Shown here piece after piece: positions 55,134 through 63,959 of a stretch of DNA of 64,000 nt (the stretch's first letter is position 1; each line of letters opens with the position of its first letter). The stretch is from Roseibaca calidilacus (GTDB taxonomy: Bacteria; Pseudomonadota; Alphaproteobacteria; Rhodobacterales; Rhodobacteraceae): contig NZ_FBYC01000004.1 of assembly GCF_001517585.1 (NCBI RefSeq), forward strand, positions 1,054,001 to 1,118,000, given 5' to 3'. A program made the translations under genes and the position numbers. The notes beneath the pieces were generated by a model. The model was not told the origin of the DNA. It did no database searches and worked only from the letters and a program-made list of their open reading frames with translations.

Positions 55134-58100
55134 TCACAAAACCACCTCGGCCCGTGCGAACGGCCCCGGTCCAACCACGTCTGAAACCTGCGCCACCTCG
55201 ACCGCGAAGGCTGCGCCTGCGCCATCGGCGGCCTGCATTGCAGCGCTGTAAACGAAACCCGGCATGGCAGTTGCTTCCTCACGCAGCACCGTGGTGCCTT
55301 GGCGTATCCGCACAAGATAGCGCTCATAGGCTTCCGCCAGCGGCACTTCGACCGCGCCCCAAGCATCGCCGCCCGACCGGGTGCGGCGGACCCAGCCCAT
55401 TTCCAGATCGCCGCCGGGCCGCAGCCGCAGCCGCAGATGCGCAGGCCGGTAGGGCCGCAGCCCCACGCCCCGCGCGGTCAGGCTGAAATCGCGCTGGCTG
55501 GCATCATCCAGGGCGCGGCTGGCCGGGCCGATCCGGTAGTCGCGCAACAGCCCTAAAGCGTCGGGCGGCAGGTCGATCTGTTCCAGCCGCTCATCCAGCA
55601 CCACCAGCAGCGCGCCCTCGGGCCAGACATCTGGCATCACCCCGTCGCTGCCCTGCTGGCCGCGCAGACGGCGGCGCAGGGCGTAGGTGTCGGGCGCGAT
55701 CAGCTCTGCCTCGGCAAATTGCAGCACTTCCCACTCCGCGCCCGTGCCGATGGCCACAAGGTTTGCGCCGCCCAGCACATCGACCGGCAAGGCAGAGGTT
55801 AATCCGCCGCGCGGCATCCGCACCACCAGCGCCGGGCCATCGTCCCACCGCCCGGTGGGCGCAGCAGGCAGCGCGGTTTGCGTCACGCCCATATGCAGGG
55901 CAGAGGCGATCAGCGCCTCTAGCGTGAAGCGGTCGGTGCCCGCGCGGTGGTGCAACGCCACGGCGCCGGGCCAAACCCGCGCGGATACCCCCAGCCATGG
56001 AGCATGGGCAATCGTGCTGCCGGGGATGAGCGGCAAGTCCAGCACCACAGGGTGCACCGGGCCGGGGGCTGTATAGCCCATTGTCGGCCCTGCCCCCAGA
56101 TCGGTTTCGCCAAAGCCGTAAACGCCGGGGTCCACGCGGGTGGCTTCCATCTCTCGCGGGCCGGACAGGGTGGTGCGGTCAATGCGCCACAGCGCCGATC
56201 CGGTACTGGTGACCAGTTCCACCACATCGCCCGCGCCCAGCCCGCTGGAGGGCGGCAGCGCGAAACGGGCCTGGTCGCGCGCGACGCGGGCCTCTGTCAG
56301 CCAGCGTTCCGCGATCAGCCGCGCTTCGCCTTCTGGCAGCACCAGCGGCAGGTCCGACCCCGATGCCCGCGCGGCACTGGCATCGGGAAAGACCGCTTCG
56401 GCCGTGCGCAGGTCGAAATCGCCACCCTCGGCGACAAAACCTAGCCGGATACGTCCGGCGTCTTCGGCCATGGGCGCGCGAATGCGGGTCAGATCGCCGC
56501 CATCGCGGCGCACAAGATCGTCACAGCCCAGCCGCGCCAGCGCGCGCCCGTCGCGCATGCGAAATTGCAAAACCCCGTCGCGTTCCACCGCATCCACGCC
56601 GTAAGCCAGCATCAGGGCTTGCAGCATCGCGCGCGGGCTGTCGGTAGAGGGCACAGCCATGCCGCGCACCACGCCATGCACGCGGCTGACATCCACCGCG
56701 CCCAAGCCCGCGCGGGCGCAGATTTCGGCGATCACGGCATCAAGCGGTTGCGCCGTGGCCCGCCCCGTCACCCAATGCCCGCGCGCCCAGTTTGCCCCAT
56801 CGCTCCACAGCGCGGTATTGCCGGGAAACCACGGGTAAGGCCGCACATCCCACGCCCAGAGATGCGCGCGGCCAAGTTGCACCATGGGGCCTTGGTAGAA
56901 TTCAGAGATGGGGTTATTGGCCGGGTCCGCCCAGTAGCGCTGCACCGCGCGGATATACTGCATCTGGATCGTGTCGTCGCGCCAGCCGCGCGAAAAATAA
57001 GGCGCGCGGCTTTCGGAAGATTTCGGGTCCAGAAACACGTTGGGCTGGTTCGTGCCCCGGTCGATCGCGGCGCAGCCATATTCGGTGAACCAGATGGGTT
57101 TCGAGCGCGGCTCCCAAGCCGTTTTCTGCGCCGCGCGCAGCCCGCCCACCCGGTCGTGATGGTCATTTTCCCACCAGCCGCGAATGTCCTTGTAGCGCCA
57201 GATCCAATCCTCGGCCCAGTCGCTGGTGTCGCGGATGGGCGTTCGGCGCTGTTGGTCGCGGTCCAGATCGCTGGCATAGAACCAGTCATACCCTTCGCCG
57301 CCCGCGACATTGGCGGTCAGGTAGTCAAGATTATAGATGCTGCCCCAAGCCGCATCGGCATGGTCGGTGCCGTCGCGCCAATCCGACAGCGGCATGTAAT
57401 TGTCAATGCTGACCGCGTCGATATTGGCATCTGCCCAGAGCGGGTCCAGATGAAAGAAGCGGTCGCCCTCTGGCGTGATATAGCCGAAATATTCCGACCA
57501 ATCGGCGGCATAGGTGATCTTGGTATCCGGTCCCAGCAGGGCGCGCACTTCGGCGGCCAAAGCGACCAGCGCGGCCACGGCGGGAAAGCTGTTGGCGACC
57601 CCGCGAATTTGCGTCAGACCGCGCATCTCAGAGCCGATGCAAAACGCATCCACCCCGCCCGCCGCCGCACAAAGGGCGGCTTGGTGCAGGATGAACCGGC
57701 GGTAGCGCCAGTCTTCCGGGCCAGAATAGACGACCGCACCGGGGCTGACGGTGAAATCGGACGCGCTGGCCGTTCCGAAGAAATCGGCAACCTCGGCCTG
57801 TGCTGCAAGGGTGCCATCCGGGCTGCCCGCCTGCCCCGGCGCTTTCGCGGTCGTAATCCGCCCGCGCCATGGCAGCGCGGGCTGGTCGGGCGCATCCGAA
57901 TACGGGTCGGGAAGGCCATTGCCCGCAAGCTGATCCATCAGGATGAAGGGGTAATACACCACCTTTTGCCCGCGCGCCTGTAGCGCTGCAATCGCCTCTA
58001 TGACAGAGGCATCGGCGGGAGTGCCGCCATAGACCGGCTGGCCGTCTTGCAGCGGCACTTGCGGCGTGTCGCGCGCGGCCCGCCCGGCGACCGACCATGG

Positions 58101-59057
58101 GTAATCTGGGGCGGCGCGGTCGGGAAATTCGACCTTGGGTTCCACCCGGCAATTCCCCGCGCGCAGGTCAGACCCGAACCATGACACCACCATCACGACC
58201 GACTGGCAATGCGGCAACTCGCGCGTCAGTGCGTCCAGCCCGGCTTCCAGGTCGGTCAGCCCGGTGGGCGAATTCAGGTTCATCGGCATATCTGCGACGT
58301 CGACCACCTGCCCGGCCAGCCCGGTTTCGGTGCCGGACCCGTCCCGCGCGAAGACAGGCAGCGCGGCATAGGTGAAATCGCCGGTTCCAGGCATCAGCGC
58401 CACGCCCTGCACAAGGCCGGTCATGCCTGTTGGGGCATTGACCGCGCGCATCACTTCGAAAGACAGTTGCGGCACCCGGTTGCCGTAAGCAGCCAGTTCC
58501 AGATCCTCGATCACGACATAGGCAATACCGCGATAGGCGGGCGCGTTGCCTGCGCCCTCGACCGCGTCAATCAGCGGGTCGGGCAACTGCTCCTCTGACC
58601 CCGTGTAAAGCCGGATGTTCAGGTCCGACGGCGCAATTTCCTGCCCATCCGCCCAGATCCGCCCAATGCCAAGGATCGGCCCTTCGCACAAGGCCACGGC
58701 CAGCGAGATTGAATAGCTGAATTCCTTGATTTTGGGTTTTTTCACCAGCTTGCCGCCCCCACCAGCGGTGGTGACGGTTTCAAAAAATTGCGTGCTCCAG
58801 ATGACTTGCCCGCCCAGCCGCACGCGGCCCCAAACAACGGGCACGGGCGCGCCTTCCAGCGCGCCGGTCAGCCGCAGGCGTTCGATCCGGCCTTGTTCAA
58901 TAACTTGGCTGCCGCCGCCCATCAGCCGTTGGTCGATGACCCGGCCCAAGCTGGCGCCCACCGCGCGGCCAATGACCATGCCCGACAGGCCCAGCACCGC
59001 GCCCCCAAAGCTGGCCCCGACAGAGGCACCGACTGCGGAAAGAACTAATGTCGCCAT
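55134..59057 (-). CDS. GTA host-specificity/tail-fibre hub protein (gp15)
   Basis: Largest GTA structural protein, 1307 residues. It begins MATLVLSAVGASVGASFGGAVLG, followed by a baseplate-hub-like part and a glycosidase-like TIM-barrel region with FYASDLDRDQQRRTPI and KPIWFTEYGCAAIDRGTNQPN, then Ig-like and tail-fibre-like C-terminal segments. In R. capsulatus GTA the equivalent is rcc01698. It lies seven bases after gp14 and is the last structural gene of the block. Confidence 0.93.
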   Translation of the reverse strand: MATLVLSAVGASVGASFGGAVLGLSGMVIGRAVGASLGRVIDQRLMGGGSQVIEQGRIERLRLTGALEGAPVPVVWGRVRLGGQVIWSTQFFETVTTAGGGGKLVKKPKIKEFSYSISLAVALCEGPILGIGRIWADGQEIAPSDLNIRLYTGSEEQLPDPLIDAVEGAGNAPAYRGIAYVVIEDLELAAYGNRVPQLSFEVMRAVNAPTGMTGLVQGVALMPGTGDFTYAALPVFARDGSGTETGLAGQVVDVADMPMNLNSPTGLTDLEAGLDALTRELPHCQSVVMVVSWFGSDLRAGNCRVEPKVEFPDRAAPDYPWSVAGRAARDTPQVPLQDGQPVYGGTPADASVIEAIAALQARGQKVVYYPFILMDQLAGNGLPDPYSDAPDQPALPWRGRITTAKAPGQAGSPDGTLAAQAEVADFFGTASASDFTVSPGAVVYSGPEDWRYRRFILHQAALCAAAGGVDAFCIGSEMRGLTQIRGVANSFPAVAALVALAAEVRALLGPDTKITYAADWSEYFGYITPEGDRFFHLDPLWADANIDAVSIDNYMPLSDWRDGTDHADAAWGSIYNLDYLTANVAGGEGYDWFYASDLDRDQQRRTPIRDTSDWAEDWIWRYKDIRGWWENDHHDRVGGLRAAQKTAWEPRSKPIWFTEYGCAAIDRGTNQPNVFLDPKSSESRAPYFSRGWRDDTIQMQYIRAVQRYWADPANNPISEFYQGPMVQLGRAHLWAWDVRPYPWFPGNTALWSDGANWARGHWVTGRATAQPLDAVIAEICARAGLGAVDVSRVHGVVRGMAVPSTDSPRAMLQALMLAYGVDAVERDGVLQFRMRDGRALARLGCDDLVRRDGGDLTRIRAPMAEDAGRIRLGFVAEGGDFDLRTAEAVFPDASAARASGSDLPLVLPEGEARLIAERWLTEARVARDQARFALPPSSGLGAGDVVELVTSTGSALWRIDRTTLSGPREMEATRVDPGVYGFGETDLGAGPTMGYTAPGPVHPVVLDLPLIPGSTIAHAPWLGVSARVWPGAVALHHRAGTDRFTLEALIASALHMGVTQTALPAAPTGRWDDGPALVVRMPRGGLTSALPVDVLGGANLVAIGTGAEWEVLQFAEAELIAPDTYALRRRLRGQQGSDGVMPDVWPEGALLVVLDERLEQIDLPPDALGLLRDYRIGPASRALDDASQRDFSLTARGVGLRPYRPAHLRLRLRPGGDLEMGWVRRTRSGGDAWGAVEVPLAEAYERYLVRIRQGTTVLREEATAMPGFVYSAAMQAADGAGAAFAVEVAQVSDVVGPGPFARAEVVL

Positions 59058-59064
59058 GGATCAC

Positions 59065-59502
59065 CTATGCGTCTGGAAGGGGCGGAAAGTTGAACCGCGC
59101 CACAATGCGGCGCGCCCAAGGGGCAGACAGCGGCGCGCGGATGACACCTGCGCGCGGGCAGGCATGGATGAAGGCGCGCCCGCCCTCGCATTGAATGCCC
59201 AGATGTTTTGCGCGCGCACGCGGGGCCAAACGGAACAGCAGAACTTGTCCATCAGCCGGGGCCTGCGCCGGGGTCAGGTGACGCAAAAGTGCGTCATGCA
59301 GCGGCTCTCCCGCGCCTGCCTCTGCCCAAGACGGGCTGTAGGGCGGCGGCAATTCGGCCTCTGCCCCGTAGCGCGCGCGCCAGATGCCCCGGATCAGTCC
59401 AAGGCAATCGGCCCCCGCACCCGGCACACTGGCGCGGTGGCGATAGGGCGTGCCCAGCCAGCTCGTGGCCAAGGCGACCGGATCGCGCATTATGACCGCC
59501 AT
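59065..59502 (-). CDS. GTA NlpC/P60-type peptidase (gp14)
   Basis: Protein of 145 residues with the NlpC/P60 pattern: Cys in GADCLGLIRGIW and His in AKHLGIQCEGG. Such tail-tip enzymes cut peptidoglycan peptides during DNA delivery. ATG 59502 overlaps the gp13 stop by 13 bp; ATG 59490 (TAATG coupling) is an alternative start. Confidence 0.9.
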   Translation of the reverse strand: MAVIMRDPVALATSWLGTPYRHRASVPGAGADCLGLIRGIWRARYGAEAELPPPYSPSWAEAGAGEPLHDALLRHLTPAQAPADGQVLLFRLAPRARAKHLGIQCEGGRAFIHACPRAGVIRAPLSAPWARRIVARFNFPPLPDA

Positions 59503-60359
59503 GCGCCGCCCGTGTTGGGCTGCTCGGCCTTGGGATAGGCCGATAGCCAATCTTCGCCCGGAATATGCGGAAAGCCGCGGAAGTTCAGGAAATTGGCAAA
59601 TTTGTTGCGGCAGGTGCTGGCCTGCTTGTCGCAGCCTGCTTCCAGCCGGAACAGATCGCCCACCTGCACCGGGGCGCGCAGGGCATCCCACAGCGTAATG
59701 CGGCGGGACGTGCCGCCTTGGTCCAGCCGCATCAGCGCCACCAAGCCTTGCGCCGCGCCGCTTAGCGCCGTCAGGCGGCCATGCGTAAACCAGCCCGGCG
59801 CGAATGCGTCCAGCCCTTCGAACAGCAGCGCATCCTCGGCGCGGCCTGCCAGCGCAACCTCGGCGGCAAAGCCCGGCGCGGCGGTATTGAAGCGGCACGC
59901 GCCATCGCCCAGCACCGCCGAACAGGCGGCGTGGTAGACACGCCCGCCCTGCGCATTCAGCGCCTCTGACAGGCCCCGCAGTTCGGCGCGAAACGCCTCT
60001 CCGGTGCGGGTGATCTCGCCCAGTGATCCGCGAAAGAGCACACGGCGCTGCGCCACATCCTGCCAGTTTACCTCCCATATGGTCAGTTCCGCGCCGTCAT
60101 AACGCCCGGCCATGATGTCAGCCTCGGTCAGCCCCGCATCGCGCAAGGCGCCCACGGCCTCGGAATTGTCCACGGCCAGCCCTGTGACCTGTTCCAGCGC
60201 GCGCGCGGTCAGGCCCGCTTCGGCGCGAAATATCATGCCCTCGAACGCCAGATCACGGTCATGGTCGGTGAATCCCAAGGTTGCGCCATCCGATCGAGTC
60301 AAGGCCCAAGCGCGGGCAATGGTCGTTGTGCCGCTGGCCAGATGGTCCGCAAGCGTCAT
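59490..60359 (-). CDS. GTA tail protein with DUF2163 (gp13)
   Basis: Protein of 289 residues. LGFTDHDRDLAFEGMIFRAEAGL and the Cys-containing ACSAVLGDGACRFN and GCDKQASTCRNKFANFLNFRGFPHIP segments are typical of the phage DUF2163/FAD-like hub protein (Cys-rich, iron-sulfur in RcGTA). ATG overlaps the gp12 stop (ATGA). Confidence 0.93.
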   Translation of the reverse strand: MTLADHLASGTTTIARAWALTRSDGATLGFTDHDRDLAFEGMIFRAEAGLTARALEQVTGLAVDNSEAVGALRDAGLTEADIMAGRYDGAELTIWEVNWQDVAQRRVLFRGSLGEITRTGEAFRAELRGLSEALNAQGGRVYHAACSAVLGDGACRFNTAAPGFAAEVALAGRAEDALLFEGLDAFAPGWFTHGRLTALSGAAQGLVALMRLDQGGTSRRITLWDALRAPVQVGDLFRLEAGCDKQASTCRNKFANFLNFRGFPHIPGEDWLSAYPKAEQPNTGGAWRS

Positions 60360-60988
60360 ATCCGCACCTCCAGCACCGGCACAGATGGCAGGCTGCCCGC
60401 CTTGAAGCTGGCGACAGAGACCTGCACCAGATCGGTGTCAAACCGCACCGGCACGTCGAATTCGAAGCCCGCGCGCACCTCTGCGCCCACATCGGGGGCG
60501 CGGGTGAAGGTCAGCGTGCCCGTGGTCGTGTCCACGCTATAATCATCGCCCAGGGTCAGCGCGGTCTGGCCGACTCCCGCCAGCACGCTGCCCGCAACGG
60601 GTTTGGCAATCGCGCGGTAAACCGTCTGCGCGCCAGAGCGATAGGCCTTGCGCAAGGCGAAATCGCGCGTCACCCCGTCACCCGTGCCGATCAACTGGTC
60701 GAATGCAGTGATCGGGCTTGACGCACGCGCAGAGCGGTAATCGCCCCAATCCTTCCAGCGAAAGCCGTGCAAGCGGCCTTGGCGCGCCTCGAAAAATGCG
60801 ATCATGGCTTCCAGATCGTCCAGCGCGCGCAGGCCCGCGCCCGCGTCATAGCGCCTGCGCGACGCGGCCCAAGGCGTGTTGCGTTCCTCATACCCATTGG
60901 CGAGTTCGACTATTTCGGTGCGCCGTTCCGGCCCGCCAAGCGCGCCGAAACTCAGATTGGCTGGAAAACGAATTTCATGAAAAGCCAT
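60356..60988 (-). CDS. GTA distal tail protein, DUF2460 (gp12)
   Basis: Protein of 210 residues starting MAFHEIRFPANLSFGALGGPER; FFEARQGRLHGFRWKDWGDYRS and VRFDTDLVQVSVASF are conserved in this family. It forms the distal tail ring joining tube and hub. It sits 18 bp after gp11 and overlaps gp13 by 4 bp. Confidence 0.93.
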   Translation of the reverse strand: MAFHEIRFPANLSFGALGGPERRTEIVELANGYEERNTPWAASRRRYDAGAGLRALDDLEAMIAFFEARQGRLHGFRWKDWGDYRSARASSPITAFDQLIGTGDGVTRDFALRKAYRSGAQTVYRAIAKPVAGSVLAGVGQTALTLGDDYSVDTTTGTLTFTRAPDVGAEVRAGFEFDVPVRFDTDLVQVSVASFKAGSLPSVPVLEVRI

Positions 60989-61006
60989 GGACTTGCCCCC
61001 TTATCT

Positions 61007-61621
61007 TCAAGCGTTGCGTTGGCTGCGTGCCAGCAGGCGGCCCATCTGTGCGGCAATCTGTGTTTGCGAGCGTTCAAACCCCGCCACATCGGGGGTCGAG
61101 ATGTTGAAGGTTACGTTGACCGCCCGCCCGCCGCCCCCCGCGCGCACGCCAAGCTGCCCATCGGCCCCGCGTTGCAACGGCAGAATGGCCTCTGGCCCCG
61201 CTTCGCCCATCAGCCCGGTGGTGCCGCCGCGCATGGGAAAGGCGGTCGCCTGACTGATCACACCGCCCTGCGCAAAGGGCAGGATGGACGACATCGCGCC
61301 ATTGACGCCCTGCGCAAGCAACCCGCCAAAGGCGTTTTGCACCGGTTTCATCGCGGCGTTATAGACGCTGTCGATCATGGTCTGGGCAATGCCGCGCAGC
61401 GCGTCTTGCAGGCGCATCCCGTCGAAGATGACGCCATCGAAAGCGCGCCGCAGACCACCGGCGAAATTGCGCGACAGCCCGTCCACCTCGCGGCCCGTGA
61501 AGGTCATGGTGCGGCCCAGAGTGCCCAATTCGCTGTCAAATTGCGCCACCAGCCCGCCCGCTTGGTCTAGGCGCGCCTCTAGGGCGGCGATTTGGGCTTC
61601 GAAGTCCGTTAGTGTCGTCAT
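61007..61621 (-). CDS. GTA tail tape measure protein (gp11)
   Basis: Protein of 204 residues, short as expected for the short GTA tail. An N-terminal coiled coil (FEAQIAALEARLDQAGGL) is followed by FDGVIFDGMRLQDALRGIAQTM, then a Gly-rich FAQGGVISQATAFPMRGGTTGL and EAGPEAILPLQRG. ATG 61621 lies within the 3' end of the preceding chaperone frame. Confidence 0.92.
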   Translation of the reverse strand: MTTLTDFEAQIAALEARLDQAGGLVAQFDSELGTLGRTMTFTGREVDGLSRNFAGGLRRAFDGVIFDGMRLQDALRGIAQTMIDSVYNAAMKPVQNAFGGLLAQGVNGAMSSILPFAQGGVISQATAFPMRGGTTGLMGEAGPEAILPLQRGADGQLGVRAGGGGRAVNVTFNISTPDVAGFERSQTQIAAQMGRLLARSQRNA

Positions 61622-61817
61622 GGGGCGTTCCTTTCGGCGTGTCGGGGTAGCGCGCGGCCAGATCGTTCAGCCGGTCGCGGGTCAGCGGGCCCGCGCCTGC
61701 TTCCAGCCCCGCCATAAGCAGCAGTTCCGCGGGCGTCAGCGCCCAGAAATCGCGCGGGTGCAGGCGCAACTGGCGCAGGCCAAGCCGCATCAGCGCGGGC
61801 CAATCCAGCGCCGTCAT
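61536..61817 (-). CDS. GTA tail assembly chaperone (gp10.1, rcc01693-like)
   Basis: Protein of 93 residues; MTALDWPALMRLGLRQLRL and FWALTPAELLLMAGLEAG are the conserved core. The ATG overlaps the gp10 stop (ATGA). The last 28 or so residues overlap gp11 by 86 bp in another frame and are Arg/Pro-rich, unlike the core, so part of this tail may be non-essential, or a shifted reading with gp10 may occur as in many tail chaperone pairs. Confidence 0.75.
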   Translation of the reverse strand: MTALDWPALMRLGLRQLRLHPRDFWALTPAELLLMAGLEAGAGPLTRDRLNDLAARYPDTPKGTPHDDTNGLRSPNRRPRGAPRPSGRAGGAI

Positions 61818-62125
61818 GGTGTTGCAAAAGCGCGGGCAAGGCACAGCGCGGCGGCCCGCGCGCAGGCGGGCATACCGCCTGCGATCTCGACCGTCATCAG
61901 GTCCGCCGCGTTGCCCTGCCAGCCGCCACCGCGTAGCCCTGCCACGATAATCGCCAGCACGTCGCGGCTGGCGATCTGGCCGGATTCCAGCCGGGTCACA
62001 AGGTCGAGCACGGTTTCCCCGTCCAACCCCGCTTCCAATTCGGCCAGCGCGCCAAGGGTCAGGCGCAGGGTATGGGGCTGCCCGTTCAGAACCAGTTCCA
62101 CCTCGCCCGCGAATGGGTTTACCAT
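61814..62125 (-). CDS. GTA protein gp10 (PF11836-like tail chaperone)
   Basis: Protein of 103 residues: MVNPFAGEVELVLNGQPHTL, LGALAELEAGL, SRDVLAIIVAGLRGGG. It is the first partner of the tail assembly chaperone pair. It overlaps gp9 (TGATG) and gp10.1 (ATGA). Confidence 0.88.
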   Translation of the reverse strand: MVNPFAGEVELVLNGQPHTLRLTLGALAELEAGLDGETVLDLVTRLESGQIASRDVLAIIVAGLRGGGWQGNAADLMTVEIAGGMPACARAAALCLARAFATP

Positions 62126-62547
62126 CAGGCCCCCCCATCGGTGATGAAGTCGAGTTGCCCGGCGCTGGCGAGCGACAATTCGAACGTGGCCTCGCCGTTA
62201 TGGCTGCCCGCATAATCCAAGCCGGTGATCTGGAACGCGCCTTCGATAATGCCGAAATCGGGGATGATGACCTGAAATTCCGGTGTTTCGCCATTAAAGA
62301 AGATGGCGCGCGCGCGCTCATCGGTGCCTGCGTCGCGGAACACCCCCGCGCCTGAGATGCTGGCCGATTTCACGCCCGCACCACCCAACAGTTCGCGCCA
62401 GCCCCCGGCGCTGGAAAGCGACGTGACATCAACGGTTTCTGCGTTAAAGCTGATGCGCGTGGCGCGCAGCCCCGCCACCGTTTCGAACTGGCCATCGCCG
62501 GTCATATCCACCTTGACCAGCAGGTCTTTTCCGTTCTGTGCGCCCAT
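62125..62547 (-). CDS. GTA major tail protein, TP901-1 type (gp9)
   Basis: Tail tube protein of 140 residues. MGAQNGKDLLVKVDMTGDG, TRISFNAETVDVTS, GWRELLGGAGVKSASISGAG and LDYAGSHNGEATFELSLASAG are the family pattern (TIGR02126 type). 24 bp after gp8. Confidence 0.94.
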   Translation of the reverse strand: MGAQNGKDLLVKVDMTGDGQFETVAGLRATRISFNAETVDVTSLSSAGGWRELLGGAGVKSASISGAGVFRDAGTDERARAIFFNGETPEFQVIIPDFGIIEGAFQITGLDYAGSHNGEATFELSLASAGQLDFITDGGA

Positions 62548-62571
62548 CGGGGTGCCCTCCGTTAGTTGCGT

Positions 62572-62979
62572 TCAATCCTCGACCCGCGCACGAAAGCGCA
62601 GGTCGATGCGGCGGGTCTGGTCGCCTTCGATCTTGCGGGCCTCTGCCCGGTCGAACCACAGCGCCACCAGCCGCCCGCGCGAGAGCGCAAGCGCGGGTGC
62701 GTCCAGCAGCTCGGCAATCCGCGCGGCAATTGCCTTGGCGGGCAGGAACCCGGTGGCGTTGGTCAGCACGCTGATCGTCAGCCGGTGTTCCGCGCCGTGG
62801 CCGGTTGTGTCAGAGGCATCCGTTACCTCTTCCGGGCCGATCAGCGCATAGGTGGCGGGCGGTGTGGCGGGTGGGATCGCGTCATAAATCGCGCCGCCCA
62901 GCAGCGTGGCCAATTCACTATCGGCGGCAAGATGCTGAAAAATCGCCGCTTGCAGCGCGGGGGAAAGCTGGTAGCTCAT
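62572..62979 (-). CDS. GTA tail terminator/completion protein, DUF3168 (gp8)
   Basis: Protein of 135 residues: MSYQLSPALQAAIFQHLAAD, YALIGPEEVTDASD, HRLTISVLTN and RRIDLRFRARVED, the DUF3168 pattern. ATG 62979 overlaps the gp7 stop by ATGA; the frame runs further upstream but only through gp7 sequence. Confidence 0.93.
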   Translation of the reverse strand: MSYQLSPALQAAIFQHLAADSELATLLGGAIYDAIPPATPPATYALIGPEEVTDASDTTGHGAEHRLTISVLTNATGFLPAKAIAARIAELLDAPALALSRGRLVALWFDRAEARKIEGDQTRRIDLRFRARVED

Positions 62980-63314
62980 GCCGGTAGCTCCTCTGTCGCG
63001 GTGCAGATTAGGTAGCGGCCTTGCGAGTCGGCCTCTGCCACGGTCAGAATGCGGTAGATGCGCTGCCCTTCGACAAAGCGTTGGTCGGGGCGCGGGCGGC
63101 GGTCGCTGCCAAAGGGCGCGGCGCGCAGCGTGATGCGCAAGGCCACCTGTCCCGACGGGCCCAAAGCGCCAAAGCGTTCCTGCCCCGTGCGCGCGTCGAT
63201 CGCGGCCCAATGGGTGCCAAGGCTGTGCCATGTGGTTGTAAACCCCCCGGCCCCGTCGGGCGTGGCCACCGGGCTTTGCAGCACCAGCGCGCGGCTCAGG
63301 TTCGGCGCGCTCAT
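62976..63314 (-). CDS. GTA head-tail adaptor/stopper protein (gp7)
   Basis: Protein of 112 residues: LVLQSPVATPDGAGGFTTTW, LGTHWAAIDARTGQE, ALRITLRAAP and DQRFVEGQRIYRILTVAEAD fit phage head-closure proteins. Overlaps gp6 and gp8 by ATGA. Confidence 0.92.
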   Translation of the reverse strand: MSAPNLSRALVLQSPVATPDGAGGFTTTWHSLGTHWAAIDARTGQERFGALGPSGQVALRITLRAAPFGSDRRPRPDQRFVEGQRIYRILTVAEADSQGRYLICTATEELPA

Positions 63315-63892
63315 GCGCCACCCCCAAGGCGCAGGTCGCGCCAGCGTTCCAGAAGGCTGCGGATGCCGAAATCCATGTCTTCGGACGCGCCGCCATCGCG
63401 GTTCTCATAGCTTTGCGCGGCCAGCAAAAACACCGCCTGGCGCAGGTCGGCGGGGATGTCGCCCCACATACCGAAGCCCGCTGTGAAGACCACCACCGCC
63501 TGCCCGCCCGTGGGAATAGGCGGCAATATGCTGCCCGTGGGCACAAGGCGCGGGCGCGGGCCATCGGCCTGCAAAGCGTAGCGGGCGGGGTCGATCACGG
63601 TTGCCGCGCCGTCGCGGGTGACGAGCGTTACAGAGGCCACCGCGCTGACCGGAGCCACCGGCAAAACCTGCCCGCAGTCAGTACGCCAACGGGCCAGCCG
63701 CAGCGACATATCACGCGCGATCAGCGCGCGCGCCGTGCGGCCTTCGACCGTGGCAAGGGCCGCGCGCAGATATTGTTCCAGCAGCGCATCTTGCGTGGTG
63801 TCATCGGCAAAGCCGCTGGACAGGCGCAGATGATCGCGAAAGGCGGCAATCGGCAGGGCGGCAAGCGGAATGGGGCTGTCTATCAGGTCCAT
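63311..63892 (-). CDS. GTA head-tail connector protein (gp6)
   Basis: Protein of 193 residues: FRDHLRLSSGFADDTTQDALL, LATVEGRTARALI, PVAPVSAVASVTLV and IPADLRQAVFLLAAQSYENRDG are typical of gp6-like adaptors. ATG 63892 gives the family N-terminus; upstream reading of the frame is not conserved. Confidence 0.92.
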   Translation of the reverse strand: MDLIDSPIPLAALPIAAFRDHLRLSSGFADDTTQDALLEQYLRAALATVEGRTARALIARDMSLRLARWRTDCGQVLPVAPVSAVASVTLVTRDGAATVIDPARYALQADGPRPRLVPTGSILPPIPTGGQAVVVFTAGFGMWGDIPADLRQAVFLLAAQSYENRDGGASEDMDFGIRSLLERWRDLRLGGGA

Positions 63893-63920
63893 GGGGGCCT
63901 CTTGCATGGGAAATGGGTCG

Positions 63921-63959
63921 GGTGCCCCGCAACCGGGGGACGGGGTGTTACAGGGCACC
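63921..63959. repeat. Inverted repeat upstream of gp6
   Basis: GGTGCCC (63921-63927) and GGGCACC (63953-63959) are perfect inverted repeats 25 bp apart in the gap before gp6, possibly an mRNA stem. Confidence 0.35.
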
